Part shown: piece after piece, positions 26,001-33,706 of the stretch
How the letters are laid out: every line of letters starts with the position of its first letter
Position numbering within the stretch: the stretch's first letter is position 1
Assembly: GCA_030430075.1 (NCBI GenBank)
Contig: JAUIGN010000013.1
Span: 1-64,000, forward strand
Source: a bacterium
GTDB lineage: Bacteria > Planctomycetota > Planctomycetia > Pirellulales > Pirellulaceae
Length of the DNA: 64,000 nucleotides
Direction: 5' to 3'
Program-made: the position numbers and the translations under genes
The notes under the pieces: model-generated
The model's database searches: none
What the model was told of the DNA's origin: nothing
What the model saw: only the letters and a program-made list of their open reading frames with translations

Positions 26001-26726
26001 TTAGTATCCGTCGGGGGTGGTCGCTGCCGTCTGGATCGGCGGCAAGCCGAGGCGACGGCGGGCCTCATCCAGGATCTCGCTCGTGCGGCTGGCACCACAG
26101 CGGCTCACGCCCAGGTCACGAACTGCCAACACCGTATCCAGGTCACGAACCCCGCCGGCCGCCTTGACGGCGACGTGGTCGCCGGAATGAGCGCGCATCA
26201 GTGTGAGGTCTGGCAGCGTGGCACCGCCGGTGCCGTAGCCGGAAGAGGTCTTGACCCAATCGACGTTCAATTCGGTGCAGATTTCGCAAAGCCGAATCTT
26301 CTGGTCGTCCGAAAGGTAGCAATTCTCGAAGATCACCTTGATCTTCTGGCCGGCAGCGTGTGCGGCTTCGGTAACGGCCCCAATCTCCCGGCGAACGTAC
26401 TCCCAAGCACCGCTCAACACTTGCGAGATATTAACCACCATGTCCAACTCCTGGCAGCCGTCGGCGAGTGCCTGGTCGGCTTCGGCGCGCTTGGTCGCGG
26501 TCGTGTGGCCCCCGTGGGGGAATCCGATCGTCGTCGACGCCTTGACGGTGCTGCCGTCCAGGACTTCGGCACACCGCTGCAAGTAGTAGGGCATAATGCA
26601 GACGCTGGCTACGTCGTATGCTAAGGCGAGCTGGATTCCTGCCTCCAGGTCGTCGGTGCTCAGCGTCGGGTTCAGCAGCGAGTGATCGATCATCTTCGCG
26701 ATGTCGGCGTAACGGAAGTTTGCCAT
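26001..26726 (-). CDS. deoC: Deoxyribose-phosphate aldolase
   Basis: A cytosolic class-I aldolase that splits 2-deoxyribose-5-phosphate into acetaldehyde and glyceraldehyde-3-phosphate in deoxynucleoside breakdown. The 241 residues match the compact bacterial DeoC form. The Schiff-base lysine is Lys159 in WVKTSSGYG, the second catalytic lysine is Lys188 in VAVKAAGGVRD, and ELDMVVN supplies Asp95. Its start lies about 110 bp downstream of the SulP-carbonic anhydrase stop, so cotranscription is possible but not shown. No other deo genes are nearby. Confidence 0.95.
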   Translation of the reverse strand: MANFRYADIAKMIDHSLLNPTLSTDDLEAGIQLALAYDVASVCIMPYYLQRCAEVLDGSTVKASTTIGFPHGGHTTATKRAEADQALADGCQELDMVVNISQVLSGAWEYVRREIGAVTEAAHAAGQKIKVIFENCYLSDDQKIRLCEICTELNVDWVKTSSGYGTGGATLPDLTLMRAHSGDHVAVKAAGGVRDLDTVLAVRDLGVSRCGASRTSEILDEARRRLGLPPIQTAATTPDGY

Positions 26727-26834
26727 CGTTGATTCCTATGGCGGGATAAAAGTCAGAGTGTCAGTACGTCAGCCTGCGGTACGGATGCCGCGAGCCGCCT
26801 CGATATCGGTTTCCGGCGAGGCTGGGCCACGAAC

Positions 26835-29099
26835 CTACCGTCCGGCCGCGCCCTGGTCGTCCGGGAAGAATTCGATCTCACCGCTGCGGACGTCGTACAG
26901 GGCGCCCACAACCATCGCGTTACCCGCGCGCACCGCTTCCCGAATTGCGGCGCTACGTTGGATCACCTCGTCCACGGTCCGTTGGACGTTTCGCTTGGCG
27001 ACTTCGTCGAGGAACGCTTCCTGCTCAACCGGGGACAATTGACGGAAGCGGCGGGCCTCGGCCTGGCTGATCGAATGTTCGACTTCGGAAACGATCGTGT
27101 GAAGGTGATCGCACCCTGTTTCCCCCTTGACGTCTTTGCCGTCGGCAAGCAAGTTGGCCGAGGCCGACACGGCGCCGCACCGCGTGTGGCCCAGCACCAG
27201 GACGAGCTTGACGCCGGCGACGCCGACTCCGAACTCCAGGCTTCCCAGTGTCTTGCTCCCGATCACGTTGCCGGCCACACGGACACTGAAGATGTCTCCA
27301 ATCCCCAGGTCAAACACCAATTCTGCGGGGACGCGAGAATCGATGCAACTGAGGATGGCGGCGAGCGGTGTTTGCTGCTCGGCCGTCGCGTTCACCTGCC
27401 GCTCGAAGTCGCGCGTCAGCCGGTTGCCGGTCCGAAAGCGGCGATTGCCCTCCTTGAGGAGTTCCAAGACCTGTTCGGGTGTCACCCGATCCTGCAATTC
27501 TCGAGTCGAATAGTCAGCGAACTGGATTTCATCGTCCAGCTGGTACTTGTCCCGAAATCCCCGCAAGCTCACGGAGACCCCACGCACGGGTCCGCGTTCT
27601 TCCTTGAACTCCCGAATGAGGCTCAACACGTCCGGGTCAATGTAGTCCGTGCCGCTGGCGTCAATTAACATGTTCGACCCCTGGGGAACGTCGCGGAAGA
27701 CCTTTTCCAGCGCGGCCCGGTTGAGGAAGCTCACTTGATTGGCCAGCTCGACGTGCAGCACATCGCCACCGAGGTGTGTTTCGACGATTCGCCGGATCGG
27801 GCGGCGAAGATTGCTGTTGAGAATAAACAGCGTACTGACGGCCAGGCCGATCAGAATCCCCACCAGGAGGTCCGTCAGGACGATCGACACTAACGTGAAG
27901 AGAAACGGAATGAACTGATAACGGCCTTCATCCCACATCTGCTTGAATAACTTGGGGCTGGCCAGTTTGAATCCGGTGACCAACAGGATCGCCGCCAGGG
28001 AGGCCAAGGGGATCATGTTCAGGTAGGTCGGAAACAAGAGGACGGACACCACCAGCAGCACACCGTGCAGGATGGCGGACCGCTTGGTCTTGGCGCCCAT
28101 GCCGACATTGATCGAGCTTCTCACAATGACGGAGGTGATCGGGATCGAGCCGATCAGACCGGCCACCGAGTTGCCGACGCCCTGGGCAATCAGCTCGCGG
28201 CTGCCGGGCGAAACGCGCCGCTCAGGATCCAGTTTGTCGACGGCCTCCAGATTGAGGAGCGTCTCCAGTGAAGCAACGATCGCGATGGTGACGGCTGCCA
28301 GGTAAATGCCGGGGTTGGCAAGCTGTGCGAAGTCGGGGAAGCGAAAGAACTCGACGAGGCCCTCGACATTCTCCGCCACCGGGATCTGGACCAGATGGCT
28401 CGATTCGATGACCCATGACCCGCCGAGTCGCCCTAACAGGCCTTGTAACAGGACGCCGAACAGCACGACGACCAGCGGGCCCGGAACGATCGAGTTCTTC
28501 AGCGGCTTGACTCGCTCCCACGTAATCAGCAAGAGAATGCAGGCGATGCCGACCACCGCCGCGCCGACGTGAATATCGCCAAACAACACCGTCCCAATCT
28601 CGGAAAACGTATTCTCGTGGTCCGGTTGCGAAAACGACATCTCGCCTTCCGGATCGGTGTCGTGGCCGAGCAAATGGGGGATCTGCTTCAAGATCAGAAT
28701 GACACCAATCGCGGCCAGCAGCCCTTTGATCACGCTGGAGGGAAAGAATGCCGAGAGAGCTCCGGCACGCGCAATGCCCAGTCCGATCTGCATCAGGCCG
28801 GCGATGAAGACAGCCAGGAGGAAGGCCTCGAATGAACCCAGCGTGGCGATCTGGGTCGCGACGATCGCCGTCAATCCAGCGGCCGGCCCACTGACGCTCG
28901 TATGGGAACCGCTCAAGGCCCCCACCACCAGGCCGCCGATGATTCCCGCCAGCAGGCCGGAAAAAAGGGGCGCGCCGGAAGCCAGCGCGATCCCTAAGCA
29001 AAGCGGCAGGGCGACAAGAAACACAACGACGCTCGCCGTGATGTCCTTCGGCAAGGTGGAAATGTTCGTCAGTGAATGAGGGTCGGTTGCGTTCTTCAT
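26835..29099 (-). CDS. SulP-family anion transporter fused to a beta-carbonic anhydrase
   Basis: The 754-residue protein has an N-terminal SulP membrane domain (about residues 10-420, with VVFLVALPLCLGIALASGAP at the first helix), a STAS domain (about 440-530, DASGTDYIDPDVL) and a C-terminal beta-carbonic anhydrase. The enzyme's zinc ligands are visible as CIDSR near 585 and HTRCGA near 638-641. Such fusions are thought to import bicarbonate and equilibrate it with CO2 at the inner membrane. I started at ATG 29099, where the protein aligns as a SulP N-terminus; the frame is open 89 codons further up, but that stretch is Arg/Pro-rich and unlike the family. No clear Shine-Dalgarno site is seen. 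Sulfate rather than bicarbonate as substrate cannot be excluded. Confidence 0.92.
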   Translation of the reverse strand: MKNATDPHSLTNISTLPKDITASVVVFLVALPLCLGIALASGAPLFSGLLAGIIGGLVVGALSGSHTSVSGPAAGLTAIVATQIATLGSFEAFLLAVFIAGLMQIGLGIARAGALSAFFPSSVIKGLLAAIGVILILKQIPHLLGHDTDPEGEMSFSQPDHENTFSEIGTVLFGDIHVGAAVVGIACILLLITWERVKPLKNSIVPGPLVVVLFGVLLQGLLGRLGGSWVIESSHLVQIPVAENVEGLVEFFRFPDFAQLANPGIYLAAVTIAIVASLETLLNLEAVDKLDPERRVSPGSRELIAQGVGNSVAGLIGSIPITSVIVRSSINVGMGAKTKRSAILHGVLLVVSVLLFPTYLNMIPLASLAAILLVTGFKLASPKLFKQMWDEGRYQFIPFLFTLVSIVLTDLLVGILIGLAVSTLFILNSNLRRPIRRIVETHLGGDVLHVELANQVSFLNRAALEKVFRDVPQGSNMLIDASGTDYIDPDVLSLIREFKEERGPVRGVSVSLRGFRDKYQLDDEIQFADYSTRELQDRVTPEQVLELLKEGNRRFRTGNRLTRDFERQVNATAEQQTPLAAILSCIDSRVPAELVFDLGIGDIFSVRVAGNVIGSKTLGSLEFGVGVAGVKLVLVLGHTRCGAVSASANLLADGKDVKGETGCDHLHTIVSEVEHSISQAEARRFRQLSPVEQEAFLDEVAKRNVQRTVDEVIQRSAAIREAVRAGNAMVVGALYDVRSGEIEFFPDDQGAAGR

Positions 29100-29801
29100 G
29101 GCATGCGAAATGGGCGTTTGGGGCGGTACGGCGGCGTCCCATGGTCCTTGAGATTGCGGTTCGGAATGGATTCGTCCGGACGATTTGTCAGCCGTCGAGC
29201 GTTCGCCCAGGTTACGTTGGTCGCAGAGGAAACGGGACGCAAACGGCTTCAGCCGCAACGTGGGGCTGGAGCGAAGGGAGCAGGTCGAGCGGGCTGCCAA
29301 CGAACTCACGGCAAGGCGTGGCGGGACCGCAAACGACCCGCCGGCCAAGCCGACCGGTGCAACCACCCAGTTGCGACACCTACGGCTCCCGAGGATGACG
29401 AGATCAGCACTTCAGCGGCGCCAGCAACCCGTTGGCCATGCGGTGCCCGGAAGGCCGCGACGCGCACGGCGAGTAAGACCGCCGGGGATGGCAGGCGATC
29501 CGGTCAAGCGCCGAGAGGGCGGAACGATCCAGAGTCTTCCTCCGCCGCTGTCGAGTGGTCGCTTCCTGGCAGGTCCCCTCAACCGATGGCTCACCACTCG
29601 CTTCGAGTTCCGGCGTCGATTCCACGCGAATCCGGTCGACCGTCGGTGCGGACCACATCAACACCATCGCGGAAAACAGAGCGACATGACGTAACCGTTC
29701 CAGGTGACGACCGGTCGGCGCCGGCGCCGCCAGGCGGTTACATGTTCGGGTCGGACGCATGGGTTCAAGCGGGGGCTCGGGGGCTCTGCGAGCGGCAACA
29801 A
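29100..29801. other. Gene-poor 700-bp stretch upstream of the SulP fusion
   Basis: No gene is supported here. Overlapping frames are open on both strands. The best minus-strand candidate runs from about 29760 to 29404 and contains a hydrophobic stretch (HVALFSAMVLMWSAPT) like a short signal sequence, but it has no ribosome site or recognisable family, so I do not call it. The promoter of the SulP fusion must lie in the right-hand-transcribed part just above 29099. Confidence 0.4.
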
Positions 29802-29919
29802 CTAGCGAGGCAGGGCCTTGGACCAATCGCGAGCTGCCGCTCGCGGCATGTTCGTCCGCTCCCGTTGGTCGCTCAAACTTGACTCACTTGTAAAGCGAAA
29901 CCTGATACAAGCCATCTAG
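29802..29919 (+). repeat. Dispersed hairpin repeat family A, copy 1
   Basis: This element of about 118 bp begins CTAGCGAGGCAGGGCC and ends near CTGATACAAGCCATCTAG. A hairpin, GCGAGC-TGCC-GCTCGC, lies about 25 bp in. Copies are at 31616-31734 (opposite strand) and 36660-36777, with a partial one at 43967-44015. This copy lies just beyond the broken end of the truncated oxidoreductase at 29986. It has no transposase, so it may be a REP/MITE-like element. Confidence 0.85.
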
Positions 29920-29985
29920 CAGCGGCCTTGCCGGCGACCTGCCTCACGCGGTGGGAATCGTAAACCACAGTGTCCCGGTCGTCAA

Positions 29986-30345
29986 TTACGTTTTGCCGGC
30001 GGTCCAAACGCCACCCAGGCATCCGGCGGCTTCAATGAGTTGCACGGAACAACCGGCGCGGGCAGCCGCCAGCGCCGCGGCGATGCCGGCCGGCCCACCG
30101 CCACAAACGAGCACATCCGAATCTCCTCCAATCGGAATCTCTCGCTGCTGCTCCACCAGCCGTTGACGGTCTGACGACAATTGGCCGGTGGTTCGCAGCA
30201 CGTCTCCGCTGACCGGATTGGCAACCCGCGTCGCGCGTGGGCCGGCCACCAAGGTGGTGTCGGGCGAGGCCAACGATGCCGAAATCACGAGCCCGCCTGT
30301 CGTTGCCTGAAGGAACTGCCGTCGTGACGGATCGCGGTGGTCCAT
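29986..30345 (-). pseudogene. Truncated Tat-exported FAD-dependent oxidoreductase (N-terminal fragment)
   Basis: The frame opens with a Tat signal, RRQFLQATTGG, and runs into DVLVCGGGPAGIAAALAAARAGCSV, a Rossmann FAD-binding motif (GGGPAG) with the expected helix and a terminal acidic residue (Glu at QLIEAAG). It then reads CLGGVWTAGKT and stops after 119 residues. Family members with an FAD dinucleotide-binding N-terminus are normally 400-700 residues, so the catalytic and substrate domains are absent. Repeat A copy 1 begins within 70 bp of the break. A functional short protein is unlikely. The candidate small RNA terminates about 50 bp upstream of its start. Confidence 0.8.
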
Positions 30346-30395
30346 GGGGATTGCTCCACTGGATAACGGCTGCTGCCCACCGGCCGGTCAAGAAC

Positions 30396-30433
30396 AAAAA
30401 AAGGCCGTCAGGTGGGGCAGATCCCTGACGGCC
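30396..30433 (-). terminator. Intrinsic terminator of the candidate small RNA
   Basis: Read on the minus strand, a perfect 10-bp stem (GGCCGTCAGG with CCTGACGGCC) closes an 11-nt loop, GATCTGCCCCA, and is followed at once by seven Ts (30396-30402). This is a textbook Rho-independent terminator. Its loop is nearly the same as the loops of two hairpins further up the same transcript. Confidence 0.88.
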
Positions 30434-30509
30434 GAAAATCTTGCCATCGCAGTGGGGCAGGTACCGCGATGGCGTAACACGTGGGTGGGGCAGATACCCT
30501 CGCGTCACT
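30396..30509 (-). ncRNA. Candidate small RNA with three hairpins carrying near-identical CUGCCCCA loops
   Basis: The minus-strand transcript would fold into three successive hairpins. Stem 1 pairs 30497-30508 with 30474-30485 (11 of 12 pairs, some G-U). Stem 2 pairs 30464-30473 with 30443-30452 (10 pairs, one G-U). Stem 3 pairs 30424-30433 with 30403-30412 (10 pairs) and is the terminator. The stem sequences differ, but every loop is 11 nt and fits KAYCUGCCCCA: UAUCUGCCCCA, UACCUGCCCCA and GAUCUGCCCCA. Stems 1 and 2 abut, and 9 nt separate 2 and 3. A sigma70-type promoter sits exactly upstream. Conserved loops on unrelated stems point to a function of the loop, either base-pairing with G-rich mRNA sites such as UGGGGCAG or binding a protein. 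I recognise no named RNA family. A leader attenuator of the adjacent gene fragment is the main alternative. Confidence 0.75.
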
Positions 30510-30515
30510 GGTCGA

Positions 30516-30544
30516 ATTATATCAGCTCGCAGGACCGAAGGCAA
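30516..30544 (-). promoter_or_regulatory. Sigma70-type promoter of the candidate small RNA
   Basis: On the minus strand, TTGCCT (30539-30544) is followed by exactly 17 bases and a consensus TATAAT (30516-30521). The predicted transcription start, 6-8 bases on, falls at about 30509, one base before stem 1 of the RNA. The close fit between promoter, structured RNA and terminator is the main support for a free-standing RNA gene. Confidence 0.78.
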
Positions 30545-30673
30545 GCGGCCAAAAAGCACACAAACAAACCAACAACTCGATCGAAGCGAGGCTCGAAACG
30601 GCGTCGGCGACAAGCGCCTGCAGGGGGGTTGAACATTCGCGCCGAACCGTGGCGGTGATGGTGCCCACCGGGC

Positions 30674-31555
30674 CTACTGCGACCAGGGCGAGAAATCGTG
30701 CCGTATTCGCGGACCGCGGACGATCCGCACATACGATGTCTGATGCGGGTTGTCCGAATCGAGCCATACGATGTCGCCGTCAGGCGGTCCGCCACCGAAT
30801 CCGGGCGGGACGTGGGTCGGCGGGACGTGCGGTTCCTGGGGATGAGGCCAGCTTTCTCCTTGGACAATTGAGGAACCGCCGCGAAACTCGTTGTAGCGCG
30901 CCATCGCTAATTCGGCCTGAGCCGCCAGGAAGACGAACAGGGCGACAAAAATCAAAGTCCCGGCAGAGAACAGTCCGGCAATGCCCATCACCAGGGCGAC
31001 CAACAGACCGACGCGAACCGCAATCTCTGTGGCCCGCAAGTAGGGCATGCGCATGGCCAAAAAGGCACGCAGAACACGTCCCCCGTCCATGGGAAATGCC
31101 GGCAGCATGTTAAAGGCGACCAGTGCCACGTTGACGAGCATCAAGTTGACCAGAAACGAACCGCCTGAGAGGGTGAATATCCACCCTTGGGTGCCGACCC
31201 CGGCGACCAGTAGGAATGCCAGTAGGATCCCGGCAATCACGACGTTCACTGCAGGGCCGGCGACGGCAATCGCCAACTCCTGAGACGGTCGGCGCGGAAT
31301 TCGGGCCAGTGAGGCCACCCCGCCAATCGGGTACAGGGTGATATCACGCGTCCCAATCCCGAAGTGCCGAGCCGTCAAGGCGTGTCCCAGTTCGTGAAGG
31401 AGCACGCACCCGAAGATGGCGAACACGAACAAGACCGACGAGATCGCGCCGCCCAAGCCGCCGCTGGCCGAGAGGACGATCCAAGCGGGCAACAGCCAGA
31501 ATGACCAGTGAATGAATACACCGATGCCGGCAACCGTTCCCAATCTCCATTTCAT
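30674..31555 (-). CDS. M50 (site-2 protease family) intramembrane metalloprotease
   Basis: An inner-membrane zinc protease of the Rip1/SpoIVFB-like type without CBS domains. The start is ATG 31555, ten bases after AAGGAG. The frame is open a further 44 codons upstream, but that part translates repeat A copy 2. The 293-residue protein shows HELGH at 54-58 in a membrane segment and NMLPAFPMDGGRVLRA near 149-163, where Asp157 is the third zinc ligand. Several hydrophobic segments surround both. A Pro/Gly-rich cytosolic tail of about 60 residues ends it. Known relatives release membrane-bound anti-sigma or transcription factors; the substrate here is unknown and no sigma factor gene lies next to it. 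Confidence 0.92.
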   Translation of the reverse strand: MKWRLGTVAGIGVFIHWSFWLLPAWIVLSASGGLGGAISSVLFVFAIFGCVLLHELGHALTARHFGIGTRDITLYPIGGVASLARIPRRPSQELAIAVAGPAVNVVIAGILLAFLLVAGVGTQGWIFTLSGGSFLVNLMLVNVALVAFNMLPAFPMDGGRVLRAFLAMRMPYLRATEIAVRVGLLVALVMGIAGLFSAGTLIFVALFVFLAAQAELAMARYNEFRGGSSIVQGESWPHPQEPHVPPTHVPPGFGGGPPDGDIVWLDSDNPHQTSYVRIVRGPRIRHDFSPWSQ

Positions 31556-31615
31556 CGTGTCGATGCTCCTTCCGCGTCGAGCCACCCTGTTTAGCCTCAA
31601 GAATCTCGCATCCCT

Positions 31616-31734
31616 CGAGATGGCTGGTATCAGGTTTCGCTTTACAAATGAGTCCAGTTTGAGCGACCAACGGGAGCGGACTAACATGCCGCGAGCGTCA
31701 GCTCGCTATTGGTCCGAGGCCCTGCCTCGCTAGA
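31616..31734 (-). repeat. Dispersed hairpin repeat family A, copy 2
   Basis: This copy is in reverse orientation and highly similar to copies 1 and 3. The hairpin GCGAGC-TGAC-GCTCGC and both ends (CTAGCGAGGCAGGG and CTGATACCAGCCATCT) are conserved. It lies 61 bp upstream of the M50 protease start and extends that frame artificially, so annotations that include it would start too far upstream. Confidence 0.87.
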
Positions 31735-32141
31735 AGTTCGCCCTGGCAGCCAGAATCTGGGGGGGCCAGACGACAATCGCAGCATTTTTCGGTCCAATTG
31801 CCTGCCCGTTGTCGCAAGTCCATTTCTGGAATATGTTTGCGGCAGATCTGTCGAGCCGGGTGCGGCGGCGGGAAAATGTCAAAGTGGCAGTCCAACCCGC
31901 CACAAGGCGACGGTGTCGTACAGGCCCGCCGGGGCTTGGCACCGATGATTCGCCCGCTGCCGGTCCCCATCCGCTCGGCGCAGGTCTCCAGAACTCGCCG
32001 AAACGGTTGACCGAAGGTCTCAAGCCAACACGCCGCTCGCCCAACCTCCGCATCCATGCTCGCGCCGCAAGAACGCCGTGATCCCGCGCCAAGCAAACGG
32101 CAAGAAGCGTAGATTTCCCCGCAGGCATCGCCCCTCGGAGC
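31735..32141. repeat. Gene-free stretch with dispersed repeat family B, locus 1
   Basis: No gene is supported in these 407 bp. At 31969-32027 lies one GCTCGGCGCAGGTCTCC unit followed by the family's terminal unit, which has the form CCGAAAC...GACCGAAGGTCTC. The same two-part arrangement recurs at 45769-45967 and 53381-53494. The locus lies just beyond the 3' end of the Rrf2 regulator gene. Confidence 0.7.
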
Positions 32142-32588
32142 CTAGTTCAGCGGCACCGGAGAACACGGGAACCGGCACAGGGGCTTCCGCGAGGTCGGTA
32201 CGTTCAGCAACCCGGCAATCGTCGTGCCCTGGAATGCCGCCTCGACCGCCGCTGCCGCATCGTCCAGGCGGCGATGGAGTGGGCAGAGCGTCGTCCCGTG
32301 GGAGGGCAGGTGGAGCGGGCAGACGCTGTAGCGGCGAACGGGATCGATCGCGTTGACAACCTCCAGGACCGTGATTTCTGCGGGCTCGCGGCTCAGTCGA
32401 AATCCGCCCCGCAGGCCCCGCTGGGAACTGACAAGCTGGGCGCGTCCCAGCCCCTGCATCACTTTGGCGAGATAGCCGACGGGAATCTGCGTGGCCTCGG
32501 CAATCTGCACATTGGTCCTGGGGACCCCACCCTGGTCTGCGAGAAACACGATCGCACGCAAGGCGTACTCGGCAGTCTGCGAAATCAT
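32142..32588 (-). CDS. Rrf2-family transcriptional regulator (IscR/NsrR-like)
   Basis: A DNA-binding regulator of the Rrf2 type, which senses NO, iron-sulfur status or redox through cysteines. The 148-residue protein begins MISQTAEYALRAIVFLA, the classic family start, with a winged helix ending in SSQRGLRGGFRLSR (54-67). In the sensor loop Cys90 and Cys102 are kept, but the middle cysteine of the usual three is missing; Ser96/His97 lie there. Two more cysteines sit near the C-terminus (137 and 141). Cluster binding may therefore differ from NsrR or IscR. It is divergent from the gene at 32777, with a large dyad between them, and a hemerythrin follows, which fits an NO or oxygen response. Confidence 0.9.
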   Translation of the reverse strand: MISQTAEYALRAIVFLADQGGVPRTNVQIAEATQIPVGYLAKVMQGLGRAQLVSSQRGLRGGFRLSREPAEITVLEVVNAIDPVRRYSVCPLHLPSHGTTLCPLHRRLDDAAAAVEAAFQGTTIAGLLNVPTSRKPLCRFPCSPVPLN

Positions 32589-32651
32589 TTGTCCCCCAAC
32601 GCTCTGGGCAGGAAGTGGTACGATATTTTGCTAATTCTCGACTTCAGGACC

Positions 32652-32688
32652 TTGACATCCATAATACAGGCGTTAAATTATGGCAGTC
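32652..32688 (+). promoter_or_regulatory. Promoter overlapped by a 35-bp dyad, probable Rrf2 operator
   Basis: The arms GACatCCATAAT and ATTATGGcaGTC (32654-32665 and 32677-32688) form an inverted repeat with an 11-bp spacer and 10 of 12 positions symmetric. A TTGACA box (32652-32657) and a TAAATT box (32674-32679), 16 bp apart, lie within it, oriented toward the gene at 32777. A bound dimer would block the promoter. Rrf2 proteins bind AT-rich dyads of this size, so autoregulation plus control of the divergent gene is a reasonable inference. Confidence 0.72.
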
Positions 32689-32776
32689 AAGACCAAACCT
32701 TTGGGCAGGGGAACAGGTGCGACGTGGGTTGGACCCACTGCCGGGCATCTTCGCTGTCGCGACAAGGAGAAGCGTC

Positions 32777-33298
32777 ATGGCTTCGCTAACCCTCACGGCG
32801 CCAGGGCAATCGATCGAAATCGCCGACAGGTGCCCTTTCTTTGGCGGGGAATTCTCGGACTGGTCAGCACTTCAGCCGACAGAAAAGGCGGAGGTGATTC
32901 TGGCCGCCTACCAGGAACGGCTGCTGCCGGGCCTGCGGCGCATCGAGAAAATGATAACCCGCCTGGCGCTGGAACATGGACTGGAATATGGTCGTTTGGA
33001 TGAGCTGGCGGTGGTGTTCTTGGATGTTGCGAGGCAGACCCGCGACCGCGCCGAGATCTGGCGGCGATTCCTGGTCGCCCCGGCGGGCGAGGCGATGGCG
33101 GGCGAGGAGCTGGTCAGCGAGTTGGTGGTTGGGAACACTGCAATCAGCCGGCCCATTGAGCGACTCAGTGCGCTGATCGGAAACGACGCGGATCACTTCG
33201 AGGATGCTCCCTGCTATTGCAAGTTGATTCGGGTGCTACGATCCAGCCAGCGTGAGCTCGCCGAACTGCTGATGCTCGAGTCTGAATTCGTGCGTTAA
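32777..33298 (+). CDS. Conserved-looking hypothetical protein divergent from the Rrf2 regulator (173 aa)
   Basis: ATG 32777 follows AAGGAG by seven bases, a strong start; the longer open frame upstream runs through the operator and is not used. The protein is soluble with no signal peptide. It starts with a short beta-like part (SLTLTAPGQSIEIADRCPFFGGEF), then is mostly helical, with heptad-like stretches (KAEVILAAYQERLLPGLRRIEKMITRLALEHGL split across 53-86). Cysteines occur at CPFF and CYCK. It has too few paired histidines for a hemerythrin, and I do not recognise the family. Its promoter lies under the presumed Rrf2 dyad, so it is probably induced when that regulator releases DNA. Confidence 0.75.
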   Translation: MASLTLTAPGQSIEIADRCPFFGGEFSDWSALQPTEKAEVILAAYQERLLPGLRRIEKMITRLALEHGLEYGRLDELAVVFLDVARQTRDRAEIWRRFLVAPAGEAMAGEELVSELVVGNTAISRPIERLSALIGNDADHFEDAPCYCKLIRVLRSSQRELAELLMLESEFVR

Positions 33299-33706
33299 CA
33301 TTTGCCGCTCAACGGACAAGCCGCGAACCGTACTTCGTCGACCGGACCCTGTTTAAGATTTGCGAATCGCTCCGGCGACGCCTGCCACGCCCCGCCCTCC
33401 TGCCCGTAACGACAACCTGCCCCTACGATCCGAGCCGTGTGATTCTCGACGTCTTCGCCCTTTTACCAAGCCAACCCCACCGTGTTGACTCGGTTTCGGG
33501 TAAGGCCGGTTGATTCATGAAGGAACAACAGTTCAGCGCAAGCCGCAGTTTCCCAGCGAATTGCGGCGAACGTACCCACCTTGCCGGGCAGCTCAGCCGG
33601 AGCGAGGTTTCGCCCGAAATGCTTGGCGCTCCACGAAACTGTGGGCGAATTCCCAATCGCTGATGAGAAATTCAGGCTAGATACGATTGACCGCAGGAGA
33701 TGAAGG
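33299..33706. other. Intergenic stretch before the hemerythrin gene
   Basis: These 408 bp hold no supported gene. I see no second copy of the Rrf2-type dyad and no clear promoter. The last bases, AGGAGATGAAGG, form the hemerythrin ribosome site. Confidence 0.45.

Noticed and set aside
29404-29760. Small secreted protein on the minus strand
   Set aside because: There is only a short hydrophobic stretch; no ribosome site, family or conserved context supports it.
31556-31687. Longer N-terminus of the M50 protease
   Set aside because: Those codons translate repeat A copy 2, while ATG 31555 has a good ribosome site.
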